From Betaproteobacteria bacterium (lineage in GTDB: Bacteria; Pseudomonadota; Gammaproteobacteria; Burkholderiales; Rhodocyclaceae): 64,000 nt of DNA. The notes under the pieces were generated by a model. The model saw only the letters and a list, made by a program, of their open reading frames with translations, was not told the origin of the DNA and searched no databases. Below, piece after piece: positions 35,784-45,714 of this stretch (its first letter is position 1; every line of letters starts with the position of its first letter). A program made the translations under genes and the position numbers. The DNA is taken from assembly GCA_020621405.1 (NCBI GenBank), contig JAHRYN010000003.1, forward strand, positions 106,808 to 170,807. The letters run 5' to 3'.

Positions 35784-37682
35784 TCAGGCGGCCTGCGCGA
35801 CCTGTGCGATCAGGCTGGAACGGGACACGCCACGTGCCTCGCCGAGCGAACCGAGCAGTTCCTTCATGTCGAGGATGAGCACGATCTGGCCGTTGGACAG
35901 CGTGGTCACGCCGGCCACGCCCTTCGGACGGAAATCGTCCAGGCTCTTGATCACCGCGTCCTCGCGCCCGGCAAAGTTGTCGATCGCCAGGATGAAGGAC
36001 GATTCGGCCGTCTGCATCAGCACGCCGTACTGCGGATAGTTCTTCTGCGGCCAGCCGAGCAGACGCGCCAGCGGCAGAACCGGCATCACCTCGCCGCGCA
36101 CCACCATCGTCGCGCGCCCGCCAACCTCCTGTATGTCCTGCGACTGGATCGGCAGGATTTCGCGCACCATCGACAGCGGCACGGCGAAGTGCTGTTCGTC
36201 CAGACGCACCAGCAGCACTGGCAGGATGGCCAGCGTCAGCGGCAGGGAAATCACGAAGGTCGTGCCCTTGCCCTGCATCGAGCGGATCTCGATCGAACCG
36301 TTGAGCTTCTGGATATTGGTCTTGACCACGTCCATGCCGACACCGCGACCGGACACGTCCGACACGGTGGCCGCCATGGAGAAGCCCGGCAGGAACACCA
36401 GGTTCAGGCTCGCGCGCTCGTCCAGCGTGTTGGCTTCCTCGTCGGTGATCAGGCCCTTCTCCAGCGCCTTGGCGCGCAGGCGTTCGGCATTCATGCCGCG
36501 CCCGTCGTCGGCCACCATGATGACGATGTGATCGCCTTCCTGGCGGGCTTCGAGGCGCACGACCGACTTGCCGGTCTTGCCCTGAGCCATGCGCTCTGCC
36601 GGCGTTTCCACGCCGTGATCAACGGCATTGCGGATCAGGTGGATGATCGGATCGGACAGATCCTCGATCATCGTCTTGTCGATTTCGGTCTCTTCGCCCA
36701 CCAGCATCAGTTCGACGTCCTTGCCCAGGTTGCGGGCGAGGTCGCGAGCGATGCGCGGATACTTCTGGAACAGGCGGCCGATCGGCTGCATGCGGGTCTT
36801 CATCACCGCGTTCTGCAGATCCGACACCAGCAGGTCGAGCTGGCTCACAGCCGCGTCGAGTGCGTGCAGCGTTTCGCTGTCGTTCTTGCCGGCGAGTATG
36901 TCCGCGCGCAGCGAGGTCAGACGGTTCTTGGTCAGGCCGATTTCACCCGACAGGTTGAGTACCTGGTCGAGCCGGGAGGTATCGACGCGGATCGAGTTGT
37001 CACGGCCCTTTTCCGCATCGCGACGACCTGCCGGCGCAGCGGTGCCCGGGCGATCAGAGCCACGACGGCCGAAGGCCGCATTGACCACGGCGTTGACGTC
37101 GCCGTCGTTGGCGGAGCGCGCAGCGGCCGGTTCCGGCACGGCCTGCGGCGCGACCGGAACGACGCCGGTCACGGCCTGATGCAGCATCGCCCAGTCGGGC
37201 TCGTCGCCGACAGCTCCGGCACTGCGTGCCGGGGTGGCAACCGGTGCGGGAGCGGATGCGGGCGCCGCAGCCTTGGCAGATTCCGCCAGCTCGCCCGCCA
37301 GTGCGGCACGCAGCCGGGCCATCACGCTGGCGTCCGCGGCTGCCGGCAGCATGCCGCGCTCCAGGGCACCGAACATGTCGCGCACGATGCCGGTGGCGTC
37401 AAGAATGACGTCCATCAGGATCGGCGTGATGGTCATTTCACCGTTGCGCAGCTTGTCGAACAGGTTCTCCGTCAGGTGGCACAGCGTGACGAGTTCAGCC
37501 GCATTCAGAAAGCCCGCACCACCCTTGATGGTGTGGAAGCCACGGAAGATTTCGTTGAGCAGCCCGCGATCGCCCGGCGTCTTTTCCAGATCGACCAGCT
37601 TGTTGTCCACGCCGGACAAAAGGTCGGTAGCTTCGACCAGAAAGTCCTGAAGCAGATCTTCCATACCCTGAAAGTCACTCAT
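35784..37682 (-). CDS. cheA: Chemotaxis histidine kinase CheA (copy 1)
   Basis: 632 residues. HPt domain with phospho-His about residue 50 (FRGFHTIKGGAGFLN); an Ala/Pro-rich linker 130-235; dimerisation helices (IRVDTSRLDQVLNLSGEIGLTKNRL); kinase domain with N-box HLIRNAVDHGVETP, VADDGRGM and GRGVGMDVVKTNIQKLNGSI; CheW-like P5 domain at the end. It autophosphorylates under receptor control and passes phosphate to CheY and CheV. No obvious long P2. It is the last gene of the operon with cheZ, cheY and two cheV genes, so it probably serves the main motor control. A second, different CheA is at 52725-54989. Confidence 0.95.
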   Translation of the reverse strand: MSDFQGMEDLLQDFLVEATDLLSGVDNKLVDLEKTPGDRGLLNEIFRGFHTIKGGAGFLNAAELVTLCHLTENLFDKLRNGEMTITPILMDVILDATGIVRDMFGALERGMLPAAADASVMARLRAALAGELAESAKAAAPASAPAPVATPARSAGAVGDEPDWAMLHQAVTGVVPVAPQAVPEPAAARSANDGDVNAVVNAAFGRRGSDRPGTAAPAGRRDAEKGRDNSIRVDTSRLDQVLNLSGEIGLTKNRLTSLRADILAGKNDSETLHALDAAVSQLDLLVSDLQNAVMKTRMQPIGRLFQKYPRIARDLARNLGKDVELMLVGEETEIDKTMIEDLSDPIIHLIRNAVDHGVETPAERMAQGKTGKSVVRLEARQEGDHIVIMVADDGRGMNAERLRAKALEKGLITDEEANTLDERASLNLVFLPGFSMAATVSDVSGRGVGMDVVKTNIQKLNGSIEIRSMQGKGTTFVISLPLTLAILPVLLVRLDEQHFAVPLSMVREILPIQSQDIQEVGGRATMVVRGEVMPVLPLARLLGWPQKNYPQYGVLMQTAESSFILAIDNFAGREDAVIKSLDDFRPKGVAGVTTLSNGQIVLILDMKELLGSLGEARGVSRSSLIAQVAQAA

Positions 37683-37810
37683 CTTTCGCTCCTGTGGCAG
37701 GCTGGGCCGTCATCGCCCTGCTCTGCCTTGCTGCACCTGTTGTTCCGGCTTTCACTGGCCCCGAGTGCCCGCTCAACCGACCTTTTCGTGCTTTTCAGCC
37801 CCGCCCTGCC

Positions 37811-38632
37811 TCAGAAACCGAGGCTTTCGAGCAGGTCGTCGACCTGTTCCTGGCTGGTCACCACGTCGCTGCGGCCCGCCGCATTGATCACCGGACCGTT
37901 CAGCAGACCGTCCGGCGTCGCCGCACGCTTGTCTGCCGGCATGGCTTCGATCAGCACCTGAACCAGACCGCTCTCCAGCTTTTGCGACATTTCCACGATT
38001 TTCTTGATCACCTGACCGGTCAGATCCTGAAAATCCTGGGCCATCATGATTTCGTTCAGCTGTGCGCGGGTATCGCGTGCAAACCCCGGTACATCGCCGA
38101 GAAAACCGCGGGTATCCGCTGCCAGAGTCTTGAATTCGTCGACCGACAGTTCGTTGCGGTACAGCTTTTCCCAGCGCGAATGCAGCGAGCTGGAGCGCTT
38201 CTCGACGTCGTCCTGCAGCGGACTCGCGATGTCGATGGAGTTCAGTACGCGGCTGGCAGCACTTTCCGTCATCTGCGCAACGTAGTTCAGGCGGCTGCGC
38301 GCATCCGGCATCTGCTTCGCCACTTCCTCCAACGCATCGTCGTAGCCAAGTTCGCGCAGCGTGTCGTGCAGCTGGCGTGCCAGATGGCCGACCTTGTTGA
38401 ACACGTTCTCGCAGTTGTGCTCTTCCTCATGATCGGCCGCTGCATGCGATGTCGCGTATTCGCCGGACACCGAATCGAACAGCGCTTCGAGATCGGCGCT
38501 GTCGCCCGAATTGCCCGCCACCTCGGGTACCACTTCCAGCCTCACCTTCTGCGGCGTCTCGGATGCGATGCTGTCGAACAGTGCCTGCAGGTCGTCGGAA
38601 TCGCCCGTTTCATCAAGCTTGTGCTTCTTCAC
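37811..38632 (-). CDS. cheZ: CheY-P phosphatase CheZ
   Basis: 273 residues. The central four-helix core includes the catalytic motif MMAQDFQDLTGQVIKKIVEM with the Gln that directs CheY dephosphorylation. The C-terminal tail QEQVDDLLESLGF is the CheY-binding peptide. The N-terminus has two further copies of a similar acidic motif, DSDDLQALFDSIASE (11-25) and DSADLEALFDSVSGE (44-58), which are not in enteric CheZ. It is located between cheY and cheA in the operon. Confidence 0.93.
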   Translation of the reverse strand: MKKHKLDETGDSDDLQALFDSIASETPQKVRLEVVPEVAGNSGDSADLEALFDSVSGEYATSHAAADHEEEHNCENVFNKVGHLARQLHDTLRELGYDDALEEVAKQMPDARSRLNYVAQMTESAASRVLNSIDIASPLQDDVEKRSSSLHSRWEKLYRNELSVDEFKTLAADTRGFLGDVPGFARDTRAQLNEIMMAQDFQDLTGQVIKKIVEMSQKLESGLVQVLIEAMPADKRAATPDGLLNGPVINAAGRSDVVTSQEQVDDLLESLGF

Positions 38633-38654
38633 GATGTCATCTCCCGATGCAGGC

Positions 38655-39053
38655 TCATGCGGCCTTCTGGTTCATCTTTTCAAAGATCTTGGTCAGCTTT
38701 TCATTCAGCGTGGCAGCGGTGAAAGGCTTCACGATGTAGCCCGACGCACCGGCCTGGGCCGCTTCGATGATGTTTTCCTTCTTCGCTTCCGCGGTGATCA
38801 TCAGCAGCGGCAGATGCTTGAGCCCGGGGTCGGCACGCATCGCGCGCAGCAGTTCGATGCCGGTCATGTTCGGCATGTTCCAGTCGGACACCACGAAGTC
38901 GAACTGAGACGATCTGAGCTTCTGCAGCGCGATCACGCCGTCCTCGGCCTCGTCGACGTTGGTGAAGCCGAGTTCCTTCAACAGGTTCCGGACGATGCGA
39001 CGCATGGTCGAAAAGTCATCGACGACGAGAAATTTCATCTTGGGATCAGACAT
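38655..39053 (-). CDS. cheY: Chemotaxis response regulator CheY (copy 1)
   Basis: 132 residues, single receiver domain very close to enteric Che[29 protein letters not shown], phospho-Asp in [18 protein letters not shown], Thr in [29 protein letters not shown] with the Lys. It binds the flagellar switch when phosphorylated. Lies 22 bp upstream of cheZ, which removes the phosphate. Confidence 0.95.
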   Translation of the reverse strand: MSDPKMKFLVVDDFSTMRRIVRNLLKELGFTNVDEAEDGVIALQKLRSSQFDFVVSDWNMPNMTGIELLRAMRADPGLKHLPLLMITAEAKKENIIEAAQAGASGYIVKPFTAATLNEKLTKIFEKMNQKAA

Positions 39054-39065
39054 GGCCTACCTCTC

Positions 39066-40010
39066 TCAGGCTTTGTGAGTTTGCAGCAGCGGGCGCAGCG
39101 TATCGGCCAGCACTTCTGCATCGAATTTCGCCACATAGGCGTCGACACCGACGCTCTTGCCCATCGCGCGGTTCGCTTCCGACGACAGCGATGAGTGCAT
39201 CACTACCGGTATGTCGGAAAACCTCGGGTCATTCTTGATGTTTCTGGTCAGCACGTAACCATCCATTTCCGGCATTTCCGCATCGACCAGGATCAGGTCG
39301 ATCTCGTCGGTCAGAGGCTGGCCGGTCTGCGAGGAGTGGGCCGCCATGCCCTGCAGCCGCGCCCAGGCTTCAGCACCATTGGTCGCGTGCTTGTGGCGGA
39401 TGTTCAGCTTGTCCAGCACTTCGGCGATCTTCTTGCGGGCGACCGCCGAATCATCGACGAAAAACACGTTCGGATCGTAGTTGCCGCCCAGCGGGGGAAT
39501 TTCGCCGATCACGGCGTCGCCGAAGGTACCCGCCAGGATGCTTTCTACGTCGAGTATCGATACCAGCCGGCCGTCATCCAGTTCGGTGATGGCAGTGATG
39601 TAGAGCTGCTCGCTGGTCACGACCGACTCGGGCGCGCGCACGCGGTCCCAGTCGACGCGGATGATGCGATCGACCTCATGCACCAGGAAGCCCAGCGTAC
39701 GCTTGCTGTACTCGGTCACCATCATCGCGCCACCCATGCCTGCGGGTGCATCGGCGAGATTCATGATGCGCGCCAGCGACAGCACCGGAATGACGTTGCC
39801 GCGCAGCGAGATCAGGCCTTCCACGCCAGCCGGCATGTTGGGCGTCGGCGTCACGGTCGGCGTGCGGCTGACTTCGCGCACCTTGAACACGTTGATGCCG
39901 AACAACTCGTGCGTGCCGAGCGAGAACAGCAGGATTTCCATCTTGTTCGAGCCGGCCAGCTTGGTGCGGGCATCGACCTGTTCGAGCAGGTTGTGATCGG
40001 GTCTGTCCAT
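39066..40010 (-). CDS. cheV: CheV-type coupling protein (CheW-receiver), copy 1
   Basis: 314 residues from ATG 40010 (MDRPDHNLLEQVDARTKLAG), with AGGAGA upstream. CheW-like domain at about 20-165 (FGINVFKVREV, GLISLRGNVIPVLSLARIM), receiver at about 185-310 (VFFVDDSAVARKKIAEVL, Asp in LILVDAEMPEMDGYVL, VVMHSSLSSEAN). It couples receptors to CheA and can act as a phosphate sink or adaptation device. 51 bp downstream of the second cheV, presumably diverged duplicates. Confidence 0.93.
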   Translation of the reverse strand: MDRPDHNLLEQVDARTKLAGSNKMEILLFSLGTHELFGINVFKVREVSRTPTVTPTPNMPAGVEGLISLRGNVIPVLSLARIMNLADAPAGMGGAMMVTEYSKRTLGFLVHEVDRIIRVDWDRVRAPESVVTSEQLYITAITELDDGRLVSILDVESILAGTFGDAVIGEIPPLGGNYDPNVFFVDDSAVARKKIAEVLDKLNIRHKHATNGAEAWARLQGMAAHSSQTGQPLTDEIDLILVDAEMPEMDGYVLTRNIKNDPRFSDIPVVMHSSLSSEANRAMGKSVGVDAYVAKFDAEVLADTLRPLLQTHKA

Positions 40011-40029
40011 GTTCTGTCTCCTGTCCACT

Positions 40030-41001
40030 TCAGGCGGCGGCCCGATCACGGCCGCTGGCGCGGCGGATCAGGCGGGTAATCGTTTCGGCCAGGCGCTGTG
40101 CCTCGAATTTGGATACGTACTCGTCGACACCTACCGAACGGCCGAGCTGCTGATTGGAACCGGACGACAGAGAGGAGTGCATCACCACCGGTATGTCCAT
40201 GAAGCGCGGGTCGGCCTTGATGTGCTTGGTCAGGATGTAGCCATCCATCTCGGGCATCTCGACGTCGGTCAGGATGATGCTGATCAGCTCCTTGACCTTG
40301 CGCCCGCTCGATTCGGCGTAGGCGGCGACCTTCTGCAGTTCGGTCCACATCTGGGCGCCGTTGATCGCGGACACGTAACGCACGCCCATCAGGTCCAGCG
40401 TTCGCACGATCTGGTTGCGGGCGACCGGAGAGTCATCACAGAAGAACACAGTGGCGTCGTCGATGCCCAGCGGTTCGATGTCCTTGAATGCCAGGTCGTT
40501 GTCGATATCCGCGGTCTCGGACAGGATCTTCTCGACATCCAGCATCATCACCAGGCGGTGATCGGCCAGTTCGGTCACCGCGGTCACCAGGCCACCCAGA
40601 TTGGCGGTCAGCATCGCGGGGGGAACACGCATCTGCGACCAGTCCAGCCGCAGGATGGTATCCACCGACTCGACCAGAAAGCCCTGTGTATGGCCGTTGT
40701 ATTCGGTCACGATCATCACGTCACGCGGCGTGTCGCTCGGAAACTGGGCGAACTTGGCCAGATCGACCACCGGCACCAGCGCGCCGCGCAGGCTCACCAT
40801 GCCTTCGACCGCGTTCGGCATCTCCGGCGCTGCCGTGATGGTCGGGGTACGCATCACTTCACGTACCTTGAACACATTGATGCCGAATGTCTCGCGTCGC
40901 CCGGTGCGGCTGTCGACGCCGAGCGAAAACATCAGTATTTCGAGCTTGTTGGTACCCGCAAGCTTGGTGCGGGCATCGATATTCTTGAGTAACTCTGACA
41001 T
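40030..41001 (-). CDS. cheV: CheV-type coupling protein, copy 2
   Basis: 323 residues from ATG 41001 (MSELLKNIDARTKLAGTNKLEILMFSLG). Same CheW-receiver architecture as its neighbour; receiver Asp in IILTDVEMPEMDGYIL. It carries an insertion SRTGRRET within the first CheW strand region compared with copy 1. It is the first gene of the operon, transcribed from the sigma-28 promoter at 41054-41080. Confidence 0.93.
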   Translation of the reverse strand: MSELLKNIDARTKLAGTNKLEILMFSLGVDSRTGRRETFGINVFKVREVMRTPTITAAPEMPNAVEGMVSLRGALVPVVDLAKFAQFPSDTPRDVMIVTEYNGHTQGFLVESVDTILRLDWSQMRVPPAMLTANLGGLVTAVTELADHRLVMMLDVEKILSETADIDNDLAFKDIEPLGIDDATVFFCDDSPVARNQIVRTLDLMGVRYVSAINGAQMWTELQKVAAYAESSGRKVKELISIILTDVEMPEMDGYILTKHIKADPRFMDIPVVMHSSLSSGSNQQLGRSVGVDEYVSKFEAQRLAETITRLIRRASGRDRAAA

Positions 41002-41053
41002 GTCGGCCTCGTCTGTCTGATCAGTGGCACGAAAACAACCGGGTGCTGATGAG

Positions 41054-41080
41054 TTTACGGCAATGCCCCAAAACTCTTGA
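41054..41080 (-). promoter_or_regulatory. FliA (sigma-28) promoter of the cheV-cheV-cheY-cheZ-cheA operon
   Basis: Minus strand TCAAGAGT-N11-GCCGTAAA, 53 bp upstream of the cheV copy 2 start. Confidence 0.78.
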
Positions 41081-41284
41081 ATCCCCTTTTGCAAGGAAGA
41101 TGAACGAGGCAGAAAGGCAAGATAGCGCTCTACCCCCCACGCAATGAAATTCCGCAACACACTGAAAAACATGGATAAAAAGAAAAAGGCCGCACCCGGA
41201 TGCCGGGGCGGCCATTCCTTGCAACACTTGCAGCGTCATGATCGGGCCGCGTTCCGCAACCCGGCCGTGACGGCACCGTGGCGA

Positions 41285-43306
41285 TCAGACGCGGAAGCGC
41301 GCGCCGAGGGATTCCAGATCGAGTGCGAGCGTGCGCAGGTGCTGCGCCTCGTCGGCAATCGCGATGATCGCGCCGCTGTTCTCCTCGGCCATCTGGGCGA
41401 TCTGCTCCACCGTTCTTGCGACTTCATGGCTCGCCGTGGTCTGTTCGCTGACCGATTCGGCGATGCCCACGATGCCGGTGGACGTCGATGCGGCGGCCTG
41501 GGCGGCACGTCCAAGAGCGCTGACCACCTGTGCCAGCTGGTCACGTGAGGTATCGATTGCCTGCACGCCGCGACATACGACGGTTTCGACACTGCCGGCC
41601 CGGACGTCCAGCGTGCGCGTGATGGCCTCGATCTGGTGTGCCGACTGAGCCGATTTCTCGGCCAGCTTGCGCACTTCGTCGGCGACCACCGCGAACCCGC
41701 GGCCCTGTTCACCGGCGCGTGCCGCCTCGATGGCCGCATTCAAGGCGAGCAGATTGGTCTGTTCGGCAATGTCCTTGACCTGACGGGTCATGTCACCGAT
41801 GGCACGCGTACTCTCGACAAAGGCGCCGGCCGCCTGCGAAATCTCGCCAACCACATTGCCGACCTCGTCCAGTTCGGCCGTCACCAGATCGATCGCACGG
41901 CGGCCGTTGTCCGCCTCATCGCGACTCGATTCGGCGTGCTGCCGCATATCTGCCGCACTGTCCGACACGCTGTTGATGGACACCGACAGCTGTTCGATGG
42001 TCGCTGCCATCGACGACGCCGACTGGCTCTGCTGGTTCGACGACTCGCTGATCTGCTGGGTGCCGCTGGCCAGAACCAGGGTCACCCGGCTGACGTCCGA
42101 CGCCGCCGTTTTCACGCTGGAAATGAGGCCGGACAGGCCATCCGCCATGCTGTTGAAGCTGACTGCGATATCGCCGAATTCGTCGCTCGAGGAAATTTCG
42201 ATGCGCGCGGTCAGGTCGCCCTGTGCCAGACGCTGACCGCCGTTGATCACGTGCCGGATATCATCCTTGAGCGATGCGTACAGCCCGAGCGCCAGGTAGA
42301 ACGAAGCGAGCAGGCTGGCAAGCAGCAGGGCGCTGGTCACTATCAGATTGGAGACAAGTTCATGGTGATGCTTTTCCAGCCCTGCGTTCAAGTGGTCCAG
42401 CAGCACGTGCGACACTTTCAGTGCGGCCTCGACCGGCGCACTGGCCCGCTTGAAGACTTCGCCTGCCGACAGGTCGAACTGCTGGCCGATCACCGAGGTG
42501 TTGATCATGGCCGACGTCGCCGCGAACGCATCGTTGAGCGCGCTGACTTCGGTGGCAACCGCTGCGACGTGATCCGGTGCATGCAGCTTGAGACGCACCA
42601 TCATGCGATCCGTCGCATCAATCTGCGCCTTCGACAGCTGGAGCAGAGAACCCAATTCGATCGCTGCATCGGTCGGCAGGGCCTTGGCCGCACTGATGGA
42701 GGCCGCCCGTCCGCGCAGTCGGGCCAGATATTCGATCGCCTGCGGCGCGATGCCGATGCTTGCATCCATCAATGTGTAGGTATCGGGCGCAGCATCGAAC
42801 GAAAGACCCGAGGCATCCGCGACCAGCTGGAAATCGCCCAGAAGGTTCCGGATGAGTTCGGAATGGCGCTTGAAATTGTCGCCCCCGCTTGAACCGGACA
42901 TCGCCTTGCGTACCGCATCCCATTCACCGGACAGCCGGTCGATCTGCGCCTGCTGGCCGATTACCTGCGGATAGGCCGTATTCTGGGTCTTGAGCCGCTC
43001 AATGCCTGCTGCAACCTCGGCAGCCTTGGCATCGACGCCGGACTGCAGGCTGGCGTCGCCGTTGAGCATCGCCGAGGACATGCCGCGATGCTGCTGGATC
43101 GCGGCGAGAACATCGAGCAACGACCTGACATAGGCCGCACCGACGCGTTCGTTGTCCATCACCTTCAGTGATTCGAGGCGTGCCGCGGTCTGCACTACGG
43201 CCAGACCAATCAGCGTCGACAGCAGGATGCCCATCACGAGCATCATCTTCGGCGCAAAACGCAGGCGCGACATCAGGGCGCGAGCGGGCAAAAGCAGGGC
43301 GTTCAT
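41285..43306 (-). CDS. Methyl-accepting chemotaxis protein with large periplasmic domain
   Basis: 673 residues from ATG 43306, with AAGGAG 8 nt upstream. TM1 at about 20-40 ([19 protein letters not shown]), a helical periplasmic domain of about 280 residues ([22 protein letters not shown] is nitrate/nitrite-sensor-like), TM2 ([23 protein letters not shown]), HAMP, then the signalling domain with the hairpin tip [36 protein letters not shown]. It ends [10 protein letters not shown], without the CheR-binding WxxF tail of the two other MCPs. Ligand unknown. It has its own sigma-28 promoter and is otherwise a single gene. Confidence 0.93.
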   Translation of the reverse strand: MNALLLPARALMSRLRFAPKMMLVMGILLSTLIGLAVVQTAARLESLKVMDNERVGAAYVRSLLDVLAAIQQHRGMSSAMLNGDASLQSGVDAKAAEVAAGIERLKTQNTAYPQVIGQQAQIDRLSGEWDAVRKAMSGSSGGDNFKRHSELIRNLLGDFQLVADASGLSFDAAPDTYTLMDASIGIAPQAIEYLARLRGRAASISAAKALPTDAAIELGSLLQLSKAQIDATDRMMVRLKLHAPDHVAAVATEVSALNDAFAATSAMINTSVIGQQFDLSAGEVFKRASAPVEAALKVSHVLLDHLNAGLEKHHHELVSNLIVTSALLLASLLASFYLALGLYASLKDDIRHVINGGQRLAQGDLTARIEISSSDEFGDIAVSFNSMADGLSGLISSVKTAASDVSRVTLVLASGTQQISESSNQQSQSASSMAATIEQLSVSINSVSDSAADMRQHAESSRDEADNGRRAIDLVTAELDEVGNVVGEISQAAGAFVESTRAIGDMTRQVKDIAEQTNLLALNAAIEAARAGEQGRGFAVVADEVRKLAEKSAQSAHQIEAITRTLDVRAGSVETVVCRGVQAIDTSRDQLAQVVSALGRAAQAAASTSTGIVGIAESVSEQTTASHEVARTVEQIAQMAEENSGAIIAIADEAQHLRTLALDLESLGARFRV

Positions 43307-43407
43307 TGTTACTCCTTGGCTGACGAGGCACTTGATGCGTGCGCTGCCACAGTGAAATTGAACGCAGGCAAGCCGAAAAGCCATCCGGACGTGACCTGCG
43401 TCACTGG

Positions 43408-43434
43408 ATTACGGCAGCCGGACGAAAAAATTGA
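43408..43434 (-). promoter_or_regulatory. FliA (sigma-28) promoter of the lone MCP gene
   Basis: Minus strand TCAATTTT-N11-GCCGTAAT about 100 bp upstream of the MCP start. The rest of the 43307-43634 gap shows no gene or repeat. Confidence 0.72.
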
Positions 43435-43634
43435 AGCGGATTCCCGGACGGCGCCCGATTGCTTGACTGCGGTCAAAACGGGAAGTGGCTGGCGCCAGTG
43501 CGCAGCCGGATGGTCCGGCACTGCACCGGCCGGAATCCATGGAAGGCGGCTTGCTGCGTTCTGCCGGCACGCACCGGGGAGAGCCGCCGGCTCAACAAGG
43601 GCGGAACACGCCCTGCGGCGGGGCCGGGTGGCCG

Positions 43635-43940
43635 TCAGTCGATCTGGAACAGTTTCTGAAAATTCGCCACATCGAGTACCTGACGGACCGGCACGCTGCA
43701 GTTCGACAGACGTATCTCGCGTTCGGCCGCCTTGGCCTTGTCGCGCAGCATCAGCAGCATGCCAAGCGCCGAACTGTCCAGATAGGTAACGGCACCGAGA
43801 TCGATATCGACGGTTTCGACACCGGCGTGCTGCAGCAGCTGCTCGGTTCTTTCACGAAAGTCCCGATGGGCCGAGAAGTCGAACCGGCCACCCAGGCTGA
43901 GCCGGGCAACCTTGTCTGCGATGACGAAACTGATCTGCAT
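43635..43940 (-). CDS. STAS-domain protein (anti-sigma-factor-antagonist type)
   Basis: 101 residues from ATG 43940 (MQISFVIADKVARLSLGGRFDF). It is a single STAS domain with ETVDIDLGAVTYLDSSALGMLLMLRDKAK, where the Ser following Asp is the usual phosphorylation site. It ends FQKLFQID. Such proteins in chemotaxis operons are thought to link to partner-switching or biofilm control. Last gene of the cheW-MCP-Aer-cheR-cheD-cheB operon. Confidence 0.9.
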   Translation of the reverse strand: MQISFVIADKVARLSLGGRFDFSAHRDFRERTEQLLQHAGVETVDIDLGAVTYLDSSALGMLLMLRDKAKAAEREIRLSNCSVPVRQVLDVANFQKLFQID

Positions 43941-43987
43941 ATGATGAGTCCTGAAGCGGATGAATGACTGGACGGACAACCGGGCAA

Positions 43988-45061
43988 TTACGCCTGGGCC
44001 GTCATGCGGCGGCCGCCCTGCAGCGCCGCCATGATGCGTTCGCCGATCTGGTTGAGCGGGCTGACCTCGCAGCAGGCACCGATCTGCGCTGCCTCGCGCG
44101 GCATGCCATATACGACGCAGCTGTCCTGATCCTGTCCGATGGTCCATGCGCCAGCCTGGCGCATCGCCAGCAGACCCTGCGCACCATCCTTGCCCATGCC
44201 GGTCAGCAGCGCAGCAACCGCACTGCCGCGCGCCTGCGCGGCGGCCGAGTTGAACAGCACGTCCACCGCCGGCCGGTGCCGGTTGTAGGGCGGCGTCTGC
44301 AGCAGCTCGCAGACGTATCCGGTGCCGGATTTGCGGATCTCCAGATGCGAATGGCCAGGCGCGAGGTAGGCATGGCCGGGCAGGATGCGCTCGCCGTGCT
44401 CCGCTTCCTTCACCCGGACGCGTGCCAGGGAGTCGAGCCGGCGGGCAAAGCTCGCGGTGAACATTTCCGGCATGTGCTGCACCATCACGATGCCCGGCAC
44501 GTTCTCCGGCAAGCGGACCAGCACGTCCTTGATCGCCTCCGTACCACCGGTAGACGCGCCGATGCAGATGATGCGATCGCCCCAGTTCGTCATCGCGGCT
44601 GGCATGGCGGCGGGTGCCGACGCGGCGCGGATCGGGGTGGACGCATGGCGCAGCACCTTGAGGCGGGCACCGTGTGCGGCGCGGATCTTTTCGTGGATTT
44701 CATGTGCGTAACTCGGCGGCAGACCTGCCAGCGAACCGCGCGGCTTGGCCACATAGTCGACGGCCCCCAGTTCGAGCGCCTGCAGCGTCGACTCCGAACC
44801 CTGCGCAGTCTGGCTGGAAATCATGATGACAGGCATCGGCCGCAGACGCATCACCTTGTCGAGGAACTCGAGGCCGTTCATGTGCGGCATCTCGACATCC
44901 AGCGTCATCACGTCGGGCGAAAGCTCTTTCACCTTCTGCCGGGCAAGCGCGGCATCGGGCGCCGTTCCGACCACTTCCATGTCCGGCGACTGATTGATGA
45001 TTTCGGTCAGAAGCGCCCGCATGACTGCGGAATCGTCGACCACCAGCACCCTGATCTTCAT
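43988..45061 (-). CDS. cheB: Chemotaxis methylesterase/deamidase CheB
   Basis: 357 residues from ATG 45061. Receiver domain 1-125 (MKIRVLVVDDSAVMRALLTEII, Asp in MTLDVEMPHMNGLEFLDKVM); linker with Ala-rich HASTPIRAAS; CheB esterase domain 160-350 with Ser in CIGASTGGTEAI, His in MVQHMPEMFTASFARRL and Asp region LLTGMGKDGAQGLL. It removes methyl groups from MCPs when phosphorylated by CheA. It follows cheD. Confidence 0.96.
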   Translation of the reverse strand: MKIRVLVVDDSAVMRALLTEIINQSPDMEVVGTAPDAALARQKVKELSPDVMTLDVEMPHMNGLEFLDKVMRLRPMPVIMISSQTAQGSESTLQALELGAVDYVAKPRGSLAGLPPSYAHEIHEKIRAAHGARLKVLRHASTPIRAASAPAAMPAAMTNWGDRIICIGASTGGTEAIKDVLVRLPENVPGIVMVQHMPEMFTASFARRLDSLARVRVKEAEHGERILPGHAYLAPGHSHLEIRKSGTGYVCELLQTPPYNRHRPAVDVLFNSAAAQARGSAVAALLTGMGKDGAQGLLAMRQAGAWTIGQDQDSCVVYGMPREAAQIGACCEVSPLNQIGERIMAALQGGRRMTAQA

Positions 45062-45084
45062 GGCCTTCCTCGTCGTTTTTCCGG

Positions 45085-45714
45085 TCAGGAGAACAGTTCG
45101 ATGTCGCCCGACGCATCGTCGCGCGCCAGACGCTCCTGATATTCGCGTTCGCGCCGCGCCAGCGTGTCGTTGTTGACCCGGGCCAGCTTCTTCACCAGCA
45201 CGCGGCCGGCGCGCGGGAAGAAGTAGATCTTGCGCGCGTAGGCGTCCACAAGATCCTGCGCCAGCACCGGAATGCCTTCCTGGGCAAGATAGGTCAGCAC
45301 GAAATCCGCGTTCCGTTCGCCGACGTTGGCATTGGTCAGCGCCGCCATCACGCGGCCACCGCCGAACACCTTGGCTTCCAGCGCCGAACGGCGTGCCCCC
45401 GCCTTGATCAGTTCGTTGACCAGCAGTTCCATCGCATACGCGCCATAGCGGGCCGAGCGGCTCATCACGCCGGTACCGGCATCCGGCAACATGAAATGGT
45501 TCATGCCACCGATGCCGCGTTCCGGGTCGCGTATGCAGGCCGCGACGCACGACCCGAGCACGGTCACCAGCAACATGTCGCGCGTGGTCACGAAGAATTC
45601 GCCCGGCAGTATCTTCACCGCCTCGCGCGAGAAATTCCGGTCGAAGTAGCGCTGCCCTGCCTGGTGTTCGATCAGCCCCGGACCACTGCTACCGACCGCT
45701 GTCAGCACGAGCAT
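45085..45714 (-). CDS. cheD: Chemoreceptor glutamine deamidase CheD
   Basis: 209 residues from ATG 45714, which lies within the end of cheR (26-bp overlap), with GGAAGA upstream. Catalytic Cys in [15 protein letters not shown], His in [12 protein letters not shown], and [29 protein letters not shown]. It deamidates Gln residues of MCPs. The C-terminal extension [23 protein letters not shown] ends in the same GDIELF sequence as the MCP-like protein at 55410-56603. Confidence 0.94.
   Translation of the reverse strand: MLVLTAVGSSGPGLIEHQAGQRYFDRNFSREAVKILPGEFFVTTRDMLLVTVLGSCVAACIRDPERGIGGMNHFMLPDAGTGVMSRSARYGAYAMELLVNELIKAGARRSALEAKVFGGGRVMAALTNANVGERNADFVLTYLAQEGIPVLAQDLVDAYARKIYFFPRAGRVLVKKLARVNNDTLARREREYQERLARDDASGDIELFS

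Noticed and set aside
35745..37961. Plus-strand open frame of 738 codons
   Set aside because: Antisense to cheA1, which has all kinase boxes; a shadow frame.
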